NCBI GenBank assembly: GCA_002339345.1
Contig: DDKM01000040.1
Span: forward strand, 1 to 9,696
Source: Firmicutes bacterium UBA2598
GTDB taxonomy: Bacteria > Bacillota > PH28-bin88
Direction: 5' to 3'
Length of the DNA stretch: 9,696 nt
A program made the position numbers and the translations under genes. Every line of letters starts with the position of its first letter. Position 1 is the stretch's first letter. Positions 1 through 6,482 of this stretch are shown in pieces. The notes beneath the pieces are model-generated. The model was not told where the DNA came from, did not search any database, and saw only the letters and a program-made list of their open reading frames with translations.

Positions 1-460
1 CGGCTGCTGGCTCCGGGTAAAACACAGGTATGTGAAGAACCCCTCTTCCCTCAATAAGACCAAATCGGTTCCCCCGGAAAGCATCCCGCAGGTGGATGGC
101 CTTCTCCGAACCCGTCCGGATATTGATCTTTGCTACGGGGTAGGTCTGCCCCAGATAGTAATACTGCCCATCGGCCGGAGCCACCTGACCGTCTTCCACA
201 CAGAAGGGTGAGCAAATCCCGGAATACCGGGTCCCATAGGAGGATGTCCCTTTCCGCCACCGGCAGCTCATGGGCCGCACAGAGGACATGACCCAGCAAG
301 ATGTACGGGTTGGGGCTTGTGGGGCATAATTCCGGTAGGGTTTCGACGGCCAGGACATAATTTCCTGTAACACACCACAGGCAAAGGATGACAGAAAAAA
401 GAGAAAAAACCTGCCCATACCAATACCACTCCATGCCTTTTCGCGAATTGTAGCCTCCAT
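1..460 (-). CDS. Partial hypothetical protein running off the left edge; frame uncertain
   Basis: From ATG 460 a frame stays open without stop to the window edge (153 codons). A start at ATG 418 gives MGRFFLFFLSSFACG, a signal-peptide-like hydrophobic N-terminus. The part from about 240 to 1 looks truly coding, with SYGTRYSGICSPFCVEDG and GQTYPVAKINIRTGSEKAIH. Its upstream half is rich in Trp, Cys, Arg, Pro and Ser and looks less natural. An overlapping frame from ATG 434 reads more like protein there (for example YVLAVETLPELC and AAHELPVAERD) but loses sense after about 240 and stops at 51. Either the gene uses the open frame throughout, or there is a frameshift near 240. I do not recognise the family; the visible part suggests an exported protein. 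No clear ribosome binding site, and a strong terminator lies directly upstream. Confidence 0.4.
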   Translation of the reverse strand, partial: MEATIREKAWSGIGMGRFFLFFLSSFACGVLQEIMSWPSKPYRNYAPQAPTRTSCWVMSSVRPMSCRWRKGTSSYGTRYSGICSPFCVEDGQVAPADGQYYYLGQTYPVAKINIRTGSEKAIHLRDAFRGNRFGLIEGRGVLHIPVFYPEPAA

Positions 461-489
461 GATGGGGGCAGCCCCCGTGTCAGATTACT

Positions 490-525
490 AAATAATAAAA
501 AAGTGGAACCCCAAGGGGGTCCCAC
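490..525 (-). terminator. Strong intrinsic terminator
   Basis: On the minus strand GTGGGACCCC and GGGGTTCCAC form a 10-bp stem (one G-T wobble) with a three-base loop, followed by TTTTTTATTATTT. It lies 67 bases after the stop of the exported-protein gene and is a textbook rho-independent terminator for it. It also separates that gene from the partial frame at the left edge. Confidence 0.88.
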
Positions 526-591
526 AACATATGTGAACCATTATCTGATTTTGGCGATATCTCCAGCCAGGATGCTATTTTGACCGGGGAC

Positions 592-1482
592 TTAATTGTT
601 GGTAGTGTTACCCTGGTCTGGCACCTCAATTACCAGATCTTCAGTGTCTGCTGTGTCTCCACCGTTCCCGGACTGGGCACCGTCAGTACCTCCGGTGTTG
701 GTGGATTGGTCTCCATTATTGCCTTGGTCAGTCTCGGTGGTATTCCCGGTGTCCTGGCCATTTCCGGTGTTGCCCTCGGTATCGTTGCTGCCACCCTCCT
801 GGTTACTATCTTGGCTGACAGGATCCTCGGTTCCCTCATCATCCTCTTCCCCGACATCGATATCTCCCGTATCAGGATCATAAGCTACCTTTTCACCCAG
901 GGCTTCGGCAATGAACCGCAAGGGGACAAAGGTTCTGTTACTGACCAACTGGGCCGGCACATCCAGCGTCTTGACCTGTCCATTCACCCAGTATTCTGCT
1001 TTGTCCAGAACCAGGACGACCTTCACATCACCCCTTGTGATGGTGATGGTCTTGCTGTCGGCATCCCACACAACATCGGCACCCAACCCTTGGCTGACCG
1101 CCCGAACGGGGATCAGAGTCCGCCCTTCCTTAATTACCGGTGGAACATCCAACTTCAGGTTGTTACCCTTAACCTTGATCCTGTCCTCCAAAGGTCTCGC
1201 CCTTAGAGCAGCCTTTTCTTCCTCCGTCAGCTTGGCCTTATCCACCTTCGCCTGGGCCTTTTCCATCTTTTCCTGGGCTTTAACCTGAGCCTTTTCCAAC
1301 TTTTCCTGGGCTTTAGCCTGAGCCTTCTCAACCTTGTCTTGGGCCTTTTGAACCGCCTGCTGTGCTTTGGCTGGCAGACTGGCTTCCGCCGGTTTCGCTG
1401 CAGCCAGGGCTGACCCGCCCAGAATTACCGCCAGCATCAAAAAGGATCCGGTAATCTTCTTCATCATACTGTTTGCCCCCAT
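592..1482 (-). CDS. Exported protein with copper-amine-oxidase-N-like domain and coiled coil
   Basis: Predicted secreted or wall-associated protein of 296 residues. A signal peptide covers about 1-28 (MMKKITGSFLMLAVILGGSA then LAA). Residues 40-84 are an Ala/Lys/Glu/Gln helix with three 11-residue repeats. Residues 101-210 match the domain called copper amine oxidase N-terminal-like, with RTLIPVRAVSQGLGADVVW (121-139) and RTFVPLRFIAEALGEKVAYD (183-202), a two-fold stalk motif common in exported Clostridia proteins. There is no amine oxidase catalytic domain, so the family name does not imply enzyme activity. Residues 211-296 are acidic and rich in Asn, Gly, Thr and Asp, probably disordered. 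ATG 1482 is chosen because GGGAGG lies 8 bases upstream; Met6 and Met7 are too far. TATATC at about 1503-1508 is a possible -10, with a weak TTGTTA about 19 bases upstream. A structural or envelope role is likely; the exact function is unknown. Confidence 0.92.
   Translation of the reverse strand: MGANSMMKKITGSFLMLAVILGGSALAAAKPAEASLPAKAQQAVQKAQDKVEKAQAKAQEKLEKAQVKAQEKMEKAQAKVDKAKLTEEEKAALRARPLEDRIKVKGNNLKLDVPPVIKEGRTLIPVRAVSQGLGADVVWDADSKTITITRGDVKVVLVLDKAEYWVNGQVKTLDVPAQLVSNRTFVPLRFIAEALGEKVAYDPDTGDIDVGEEDDEGTEDPVSQDSNQEGGSNDTEGNTGNGQDTGNTTETDQGNNGDQSTNTGGTDGAQSGNGGDTADTEDLVIEVPDQGNTTNN
1237..1335 (-). repeat. Three tandem 33-bp repeats encoding 11-residue coiled-coil units
   Basis: The exported protein contains KVEKAQAKAQE, KLEKAQVKAQE and KMEKAQAKVDK back to back (residues 50-82). 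At DNA level these are three 33-base units with only a few differences, so they probably arose by recent tandem duplication. An 11-residue (hendecad) period suggests a right-handed or straight helical rod. Copy number may vary between strains. Confidence 0.75.
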
Positions 1483-1528
1483 GGGGCTTTCCTCCCTTCC
1501 CTGATATAGCGGTTTTGTCCTTTACCAT

Positions 1529-1566
1529 AACAATACGAAACCCCCAGGACATTCTTGGGGGTTTCG
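1529..1566 (-). terminator. Hairpin terminator after the TRAP permease gene
   Basis: A perfect 11-bp inverted repeat, CGAAACCCCCA at 1536-1546 and its complement at 1556-1566, with a 9-base loop, starts about 20 bases after the permease stop. On the minus strand it is followed by TATTGTTATG, a weak T-tract. On the plus strand it is followed by GCAAATTTTTTATT, a better one, so it may act in both directions. Confidence 0.65.
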
Positions 1567-1588
1567 GCAAATTTTTTATTGTTCTGCA

Positions 1589-3550
1589 CTATGCTCCTTG
1601 GGTGACATCAGCCGGCTGGGCTTTGGCCCTAATCCGCTGGATCACGAACAGGATCACCAAAATGGCGAATCCGCCGAAGTCCAGCATCTCGTTCGGCGTA
1701 ACCAGAGCGAAGGACGCTATCATTAGTAAAGCCCTAATCACCAGGTTAATCCTCCCGAAGTAGTACCCCTGAACACAGGAAGCCAGGGCAAAAATACCGC
1801 CCAGTGCCGTGATGGAACGCAGAATGATAATGGATAGTGGACCGGAAATCAGAATTTCAGGAGCGTAGAAAAACATAAAGGGCACAATGTAGGCAGCAAT
1901 CCCCAGGCGGAAGGCGGTATAACCGGTTTTCATGGGATCGGAACCGCTAATAGCTGCCCCCGCATAGGCTGCCAGGGCCACCGGCGGGGTAATGGAGGAG
2001 ACACAGGCAAAATAGAAGATGAAGAAATGGGCTATCAAGGGCTCAATACCGATCTCAATCAGGCCAGGGGCAACCACCGAGGCTGCCACGGCATAGGCAG
2101 CGGTGGTGGGCATACCCATCCCCAGGATGATCACGATGATCATGGCAAAGACCAATGCCAAAAAGGTACTGGCCCCGGCCAGGCCGATAATCAGGGAGGC
2201 GAACTTCATACCGATTCCGGTGAGGGCAATTACCCCCATGATAATCCCCGCTGCACCGCACACCACAGCAATTTGGATGGTTCCCCGCACGCCGCTGTCC
2301 AAAGCCTTATAAATCTTGCCAATCCCCATCCTGTTTTCTTTGGTGAGCCAGCTGACCGCAATGGAAGTCAAAATAGCAAAAAAGCCGGCCCTAATGACAG
2401 AGTAACCCATCACTAGCATTCCAAAAAGGATTACCACGGGGAGGAAAAGATACATCCGCTTCATGATGTCCTTCATGTCAGGCAGCAGATGCCTGGGAAG
2501 GCCATGCAGCTTTAACTTAATGGCCTCAAGGTCCACCATCCAGTATGTGGAAGTAAAGTATAAAATCGCCGGAATGATCCCTGCCAGCATGATGCGCTGG
2601 TAAGGAATACCTGTCAACTCAGCCATGATAAAGATACCCGCACCCATAATCGGGGGCATAATCTGACCGCCGGTGGAGGCAACCGCTTCGGTGGCAGCTG
2701 CAAACTGGGGTGAGTAACCCACCTTACGCATCAGGGGAATGGAAAAACTGCCCGTTGCCACCACATTACCAACGGAAGTTCCGTTCATGGTACCCATCAG
2801 GGCACTGGACAACACCGCAACCTTGGCAGGGCCACCCCGCAAGTGGCCACTGATGGCAAATGCCCATTCCACAAAAAACTTACCCACACCGGATACCTGG
2901 AGAAAAGCGCTGAAAATGATAAACAGGATGATATACTTGGAAGAAATGTCAATGGGAATACTTAAAATTCCGTTCTGACTGTAGATGAAACTGAAAACCC
3001 TCTGTACCGAGTATGCCCGGTTGTTTAATAAGCCGGGAAGATACGGGCCAAGAAATACGTAGGCCATAAAAATAATAGCCAGGATGGGCAAGGAATTGCC
3101 GGCAGTACGCCGGGTTAGTTCCAGCACCAAGATTACACCTATAACTGCGATGATAAAATCTCCCTGGGTGGGCATGGTGCCAGCGCGAAAAATCAGTTCT
3201 TCAAAATTAATGGCAATATAGACAAAGATACCCATGCTGGCAATGGCCCCCACCCAGTCCAACCAGTGTATCCTGTCCTTGTTGTTCCAGCCAGGGATCA
3301 GCAAAAAGCCCAGGAAGGATATGGATGAAAGGTGGAAACTACGCAAAATCCATGCGTCTACTGGATAGAAGACCAAGCTGTAAATATGCAAAACGGCCGT
3401 CAGGACTGCCCAGGCTGATACAAATTTGGCCAGATTTCCTGACAGTTTACGTTGGGCAGATATTTCAACATCTTCTACCTCGAGATTGATTTTTTCGACC
3501 TGTCCTGCAGCCACCGCTACCTGTCCAGTTGCTGGTCTATTTTCACCCAT
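1589..3550 (-). CDS. TRAP transporter permease, fused 4TM/12TM (TAXI/DctM type)
   Basis: Secondary transporter subunit that imports organic acids using an ion gradient, normally with a periplasmic or lipid-anchored solute-binding protein. The 653-residue protein begins with about 40 polar residues, then N-terminal helices equivalent to the small DctQ-like subunit, then the large DctM-like part. Family signatures include LMGTMNGTSVGNVVATGSFS (251-270), EAVASTGGQIMPPIMGAG (288-305), LGMGMPTTAAYAVAAS (476-491) and SSITPPVALAAYAGAAISGS (518-537). The length fits fused TAXI-class permeases. The ATG has a good AAGGAGAG ribosome site. No TAXI binding-protein gene is in the window on either side, so the partner must be elsewhere or beyond a neighbour. 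Substrates of TAXI systems that I know of are glutamate-like or 2-oxo dicarboxylates; its position next to the Sdh operon makes a dicarboxylate plausible, but that is inference. Confidence 0.95.
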   Translation of the reverse strand: MGENRPATGQVAVAAGQVEKINLEVEDVEISAQRKLSGNLAKFVSAWAVLTAVLHIYSLVFYPVDAWILRSFHLSSISFLGFLLIPGWNNKDRIHWLDWVGAIASMGIFVYIAINFEELIFRAGTMPTQGDFIIAVIGVILVLELTRRTAGNSLPILAIIFMAYVFLGPYLPGLLNNRAYSVQRVFSFIYSQNGILSIPIDISSKYIILFIIFSAFLQVSGVGKFFVEWAFAISGHLRGGPAKVAVLSSALMGTMNGTSVGNVVATGSFSIPLMRKVGYSPQFAAATEAVASTGGQIMPPIMGAGIFIMAELTGIPYQRIMLAGIIPAILYFTSTYWMVDLEAIKLKLHGLPRHLLPDMKDIMKRMYLFLPVVILFGMLVMGYSVIRAGFFAILTSIAVSWLTKENRMGIGKIYKALDSGVRGTIQIAVVCGAAGIIMGVIALTGIGMKFASLIIGLAGASTFLALVFAMIIVIILGMGMPTTAAYAVAASVVAPGLIEIGIEPLIAHFFIFYFACVSSITPPVALAAYAGAAISGSDPMKTGYTAFRLGIAAYIVPFMFFYAPEILISGPLSIIILRSITALGGIFALASCVQGYYFGRINLVIRALLMIASFALVTPNEMLDFGGFAILVILFVIQRIRAKAQPADVTQGA

Positions 3551-3731
3551 CTACCGAACTCTCCTTTCTTTATTAATATTTTAAAATAATTGCCATACCC
3601 AGTTGCCGCTATCTACCAACCTCTTCCATCTCCCCCTTTGCCTCAAGCAGAGCCATAAGCAACCTACTTGATGTTGATCAGTAACGTCTGACCGATTTAT
3701 ACAAATTTAGACTAACATACTAGACTGTTTT
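3551..3731 (-). promoter_or_regulatory. AT-rich leader upstream of the TRAP permease gene
   Basis: This non-coding stretch ends in AAAGGAGAG about 10 bases before the permease ATG, a good ribosome binding site. Upstream are AT-rich patches: TATAAA at 3696-3701 and TATGTT at 3714-3719 are possible -10 elements, but neither has a convincing -35 at 16-18 bases. A further AT-rich patch around 3572-3590 includes the palindrome ATTTTAAAAT. A promoter for the permease is expected here because the sdh operon seems to end well upstream; its exact position cannot be set from the sequence. Confidence 0.35.
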
Positions 3732-4097
3732 TTAAAATAATTTGTTTATTTTGTTCTTTTTGAGAATTCCGGCACAAACCAAGTTAGGATTCAGTTCACC
3801 GCAGGGTGGACTCCCTGGGCAAGAAGGTGGGCCTGGACTCAGGTCCAGACCCACTCCACAACACAACGCTCCGATGATCTCCCCAGTCTGGTTTCTGATG
3901 GGACGGGCAATGGAGACGGTCAGTCGTCCGGTCAGGGCGGAAACGAATACCTCCGATACGTGTTCCTTACCAGCCGTGGCATCGGTGGTAATAAAGGCAG
4001 AGCATTCCGGCAGCATGGCGTGGAACCGCCTGCTGAATTCCGCGTGTTGAGTGGCCTCCATTGCCACTACGGCCAGCTCGGGCACTGCCTGCTGCAA
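3732..4097 (-). pseudogene. Cache-like sensor domain fragment, probably a remnant
   Basis: A reading frame of about 121 codons begins directly after the stop of the second Fe-S gene and in the same frame. Its central part (about residues 46-86), including the segments SALTGRLTVSIARPIRNQTG and EIIGALCCGVGLDL, looks like the C-terminal strands of a Cache/PDC extracellular sensor domain, as in chemoreceptors and sensor kinases. There is no signal peptide or membrane helix before it and no effector domain after it. The last 35 residues are Pro/Cys-rich and then Lys/Asn-rich, unlike any family I know. No Shine-Dalgarno precedes TTG 4097, GTG 4085 or the internal ATG. The simplest reading is a decayed or rearranged fragment. 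It could instead be a small expressed soluble Cache protein. The family call is by eye from a short segment. Confidence 0.45.
3827..3854 (-). other. 12-bp hairpin at the end of the Cache-like homology
   Basis: An inverted repeat pairs GTGGG/CCCAC and CTGGAC/GTCCAG around a four-base loop. On the minus strand the single unmatched position is a T-G wobble, giving a continuous 12-bp stem. It lies where the sensor-like sequence stops. The following minus-strand bases (CTTCTTGCC) are only weakly T-rich, so it is a poor intrinsic terminator, but it is the best candidate for an end to the sdh transcript in this gap. Confidence 0.3.
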
Positions 4098-4103
4098 TGG
4101 GTT

Positions 4104-4769
4104 TTACCCGGCATGCCCGATGCCGGCGGCGGCCAGGAGGGGCCGCACCCCCTCCCGGAATACCGGTATGCCGCGGAGACAGCGGCATCCTGGGCAGTCC
4201 TGGCAGCGGTGAATCCCCAGCCCTATAGCCTCCAACGGCCGATCCCCCCCATCCGCCGGGTGCAGGAAATACCACGCCAGGCGGGCAAACACCAAGGGCC
4301 CGCCAAAGGAAGATTCCCCCTGGTAGCCTGGACAGTAGGAAAGACAACAGAGGCACTCGTTGCAGGCAGCCAGCCGGCGGCGGCCCGGGGGCTCCAGTAC
4401 CTTGCCGCCCGGCTGAAATCCCTCCTGCCAGCTGGCTCTGATCCCGTCCAGCAGGCTGGTTATCACCTGCCGGTCCACCACCAGATCACGGATCACCGGC
4501 AGTTTAGGCAGAGGCTGGATGGTGTTTTCCGCCTTCAACCTGGTTAAACAGGCCAGCCTGGCCCGCCCGTTGATCTCCATGCCACACAACCCGCAGTGCT
4601 TGTAGCGGCAGCTGAAGCGGAAGGCCAGGGTGGAGTCAAGGTGCTCCCGGATGTACAGGAGGGCGGACAGCACCGTTTCATCCGGACCGGCCGGCACCTG
4701 GTATTCCTGCCAGTAGGCTTGCCCCGAGTCCGGTAAATAGCGCCTGATCCGCAGTTTGACCGTGTTCAA
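4104..4769 (-). CDS. Divergent SdhB/FrdB-like iron-sulfur subunit, second copy
   Basis: Predicted electron-transfer partner of the preceding flavoprotein; 221 residues, shorter than SdhB (248). Cluster 1 is canonical: C54, C59, C62 and C74 for [2Fe-2S]. Cluster 2 is canonical: C136, C139, C142 and C146-Pro for [4Fe-4S]. Cluster 3 is odd: C189, C192, C195 and C197 in RCQDCPGCRCLRGIP, where SdhB has C-x5-C-x3-C-P; two residues are missing between the last cysteines, Pro is Leu, and an extra Cys is present. The LPVIRDLVVDRQ segment (90-101) mirrors FPVVRDLMVDRQ of SdhB, showing that the pairs are paralogous. The start is TTG at 4769, overlapping the upstream stop as TTGA and preceded by a very strong GGGAGGTGA at 7 bases. 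No second membrane anchor is encoded, so the pair is either soluble or shares SdhC. Confidence 0.9.
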   Translation of the reverse strand: MNTVKLRIRRYLPDSGQAYWQEYQVPAGPDETVLSALLYIREHLDSTLAFRFSCRYKHCGLCGMEINGRARLACLTRLKAENTIQPLPKLPVIRDLVVDRQVITSLLDGIRASWQEGFQPGGKVLEPPGRRRLAACNECLCCLSYCPGYQGESSFGGPLVFARLAWYFLHPADGGDRPLEAIGLGIHRCQDCPGCRCLRGIPVFREGVRPLLAAAGIGHAG

Positions 4770-6475
4770 ACCGCCTTCACCTCCCGCCAGCCGGTTTGCA
4801 GCCGGTCGTTTTCCATCCACTGCACCACATTCTTAGTACCCAGAGCTTCTACCGGTTCGGGAAAGTCTTCCCGCAGGTGGGCTCCCCGGGTTTCCTCCCT
4901 GAGCAGGGCAGCCGCGGTGATCATCTCCGCCACATCAAGCATGCGAGACAATTCCAGGACATCAAGGATCTCGGGGTTATACCGCCGCTCCGGTACAACC
5001 CTTGTTTGGGCGGCCTGTTCCCTCAACCGGGCGATTTCCGCCAGGGCGGACAGCAGTCCGGCGCGGTGCCGCATCAGCCCCACCTGTTCCCACATTAACC
5101 TGTGCAGCCGGCCCTTGACCGCCACCGGTGTTTCCTCCCCCCGCCGACCGAACAGTTTATCCACTGCCTGGATCTCCTCACCATAGGTCCCAGATGCCGG
5201 ACACCCGTGCCGGCGAGAAAAGGCCAGGGCCTCCCGGCCGGCAATCTCCCCGAAGATGAACACCTCGGCCAGGGACACCGAACCCAGACGGTTGGCCCCG
5301 TGGATGCCTCCCTGCACCTGCCCGGCGGCGTAGAGGCCGGGTACCCTTGTGGCACAATGGGCATCGGTGACCAGCCCACCCATGCAATAATGGGATGTCG
5401 GAACCACCTCCCACGGCTCCTCCCACCGGTAGGCCCTTTCACCATAGGCCCGCCGCACACAATCCATGGCCCACCGCTGCCGGCTCTGCTCCCAAAGCTG
5501 CCGGCCATCGGCCTCCTGCAAGTTGCCGGACAGGTCCAGCCACAATCCCCCATGGGGGGTGGTCCGCCCGGCTTGCAATTCCAAGGCCATCACCCTGGTC
5601 ACGGCAGCCCGGGTCATCCGGTGCAAATCCGCCAGCACAACCTTTCCCTCGCCGTTTTTCAGCACCCCGCGGGGTCCGGCGATGGATGGTTCACCGATAT
5701 GGATACCCCGGATGGAGGAAGGGTGGGTAAACCCAAAGGGGATAAACTGCACCTGTTCCATATCCTGCAGTTCGGCACCGGCTTCCGCCGCCAGGGCGTA
5801 ACCATCACCGGTGGCTCCCCGGGTGCAGTCGGTATTGGGGTAATACAGCCAGCCAGCCCCGCCGGTGGCCATCACCAGCGCCCCACACTCCAACACCACC
5901 GTCTCCCCCCGGGCCAGATCCAGGCACACCACCCCGGCTATGCGGCCTTCCCGCAATAACAGGCGGCAGGCCACCGTTTCCTCCATCACCAGCACCCCTG
6001 CGTGCCTGAGGTCCGTCCGGCTTACCACCAGCCCTTGCACGGCGGCCCGCAGGGCATTGGCAATGGCCACCCCGCCTCCCGGCGGGCAGGATAGGGTGCG
6101 GGAGATACGATGCCCGCCGGAGCGGGCAAAAACCACCCGGGAAATGTTACCCTCCCGGTCACGCCGGTAAAGGTGTCCGAACTCTTCCACCATTTCCACT
6201 GCCCGTCCTGCCTTCAATGCTATCAGTTCCGTCAGCTGGAGGGAGTTTAGGTGTTCACCGCCAACAAGCAGGTCTGCCAGCAGGGCCTCTGGCGAATCCC
6301 CACCGGCTGGATTGGGGTAAAGGGTGAAACCCAGGGAAATGCGGGTGTCACCATAACCCACCGGTTCCTTGGACACCAGTGCTATCCTGCCGCCAAGACG
6401 GGCCGCGGTCACTGCCGCAGCAACCGCAGCACCCCCGCCGCCAAGGCATACCACATCCACCCGCACCTGCTTCAC
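4766..6475 (-). CDS. Divergent SdhA/FrdA-like flavoprotein, second copy
   Basis: FAD-dependent dehydrogenase/reductase of the succinate dehydrogenase, fumarate reductase and L-aspartate oxidase superfamily; 569 residues from GTG. The N-terminus has LGGGGAA (11-17) for FAD. Where SdhA has its covalent-FAD His, this protein has D43 (YGDTRISLG), so FAD should be bound non-covalently. The substrate-binding His of QFHPT is replaced by I245 (VQFIPFG). E262 (IGEPS), R289 (MTRAAVTR, lacking the usual Asp after Arg), H362 (SHYCMGG) and R396 (HGANRLG) are retained. The C-terminal EETRGAH matches the family. It starts 7 bases after sdhB; AAGGAAGGG overlaps the sdhB stop. GTG at 6466 is an alternative start with better spacing. 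Its last bases overlap its own Fe-S partner by four. A fumarate or unsaturated-dicarboxylate reductase is likelier than a succinate oxidase, but the substrate is unknown. Confidence 0.9.
   Translation of the reverse strand: MKQVRVDVVCLGGGGAAVAAAVTAARLGGRIALVSKEPVGYGDTRISLGFTLYPNPAGGDSPEALLADLLVGGEHLNSLQLTELIALKAGRAVEMVEEFGHLYRRDREGNISRVVFARSGGHRISRTLSCPPGGGVAIANALRAAVQGLVVSRTDLRHAGVLVMEETVACRLLLREGRIAGVVCLDLARGETVVLECGALVMATGGAGWLYYPNTDCTRGATGDGYALAAEAGAELQDMEQVQFIPFGFTHPSSIRGIHIGEPSIAGPRGVLKNGEGKVVLADLHRMTRAAVTRVMALELQAGRTTPHGGLWLDLSGNLQEADGRQLWEQSRQRWAMDCVRRAYGERAYRWEEPWEVVPTSHYCMGGLVTDAHCATRVPGLYAAGQVQGGIHGANRLGSVSLAEVFIFGEIAGREALAFSRRHGCPASGTYGEEIQAVDKLFGRRGEETPVAVKGRLHRLMWEQVGLMRHRAGLLSALAEIARLREQAAQTRVVPERRYNPEILDVLELSRMLDVAEMITAAALLREETRGAHLREDFPEPVEALGTKNVVQWMENDRLQTGWREVKAV
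4770..4785 (-). promoter_or_regulatory. Strong ribosome binding site deciding a TTG start
   Basis: GGGAGGTGA at 4777-4785 lies inside the 3' end of the second flavoprotein gene and is 7 bases from TTG (4769). The in-frame ATG further upstream at 4820 has no comparable signal and would add 17 residues unlike the family N-terminus, so TTG is preferred. Confidence 0.7.
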
Positions 6476-6482
6476 CCCTTCC

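Noticed and set aside
580..1206. 208-codon plus-strand open frame opposite the exported protein
   Set aside because: It mirrors the low-complexity tail and the conserved domain of the minus-strand gene, and its start lies in that gene's stop region without a ribosome site.
592..1482. Copper amine oxidase enzyme
   Set aside because: Only the stalk-like N-terminal domain type is present; the protein is far too short and lacks the catalytic domain with its topaquinone Tyr and copper His residues.
3600..3650. Possible sigma-54 promoter before the TRAP gene
   Set aside because: A GG-N10-GC spacing can be found, but the flanking bases do not fit TGGCAC and TTGC consensus.
5102..5959. 285-codon plus-strand open frame opposite the second flavoprotein
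   Set aside because: The minus-strand frame carries clear family motifs through the same bases; the plus frame has Pro/Gly/His-rich shadow composition.
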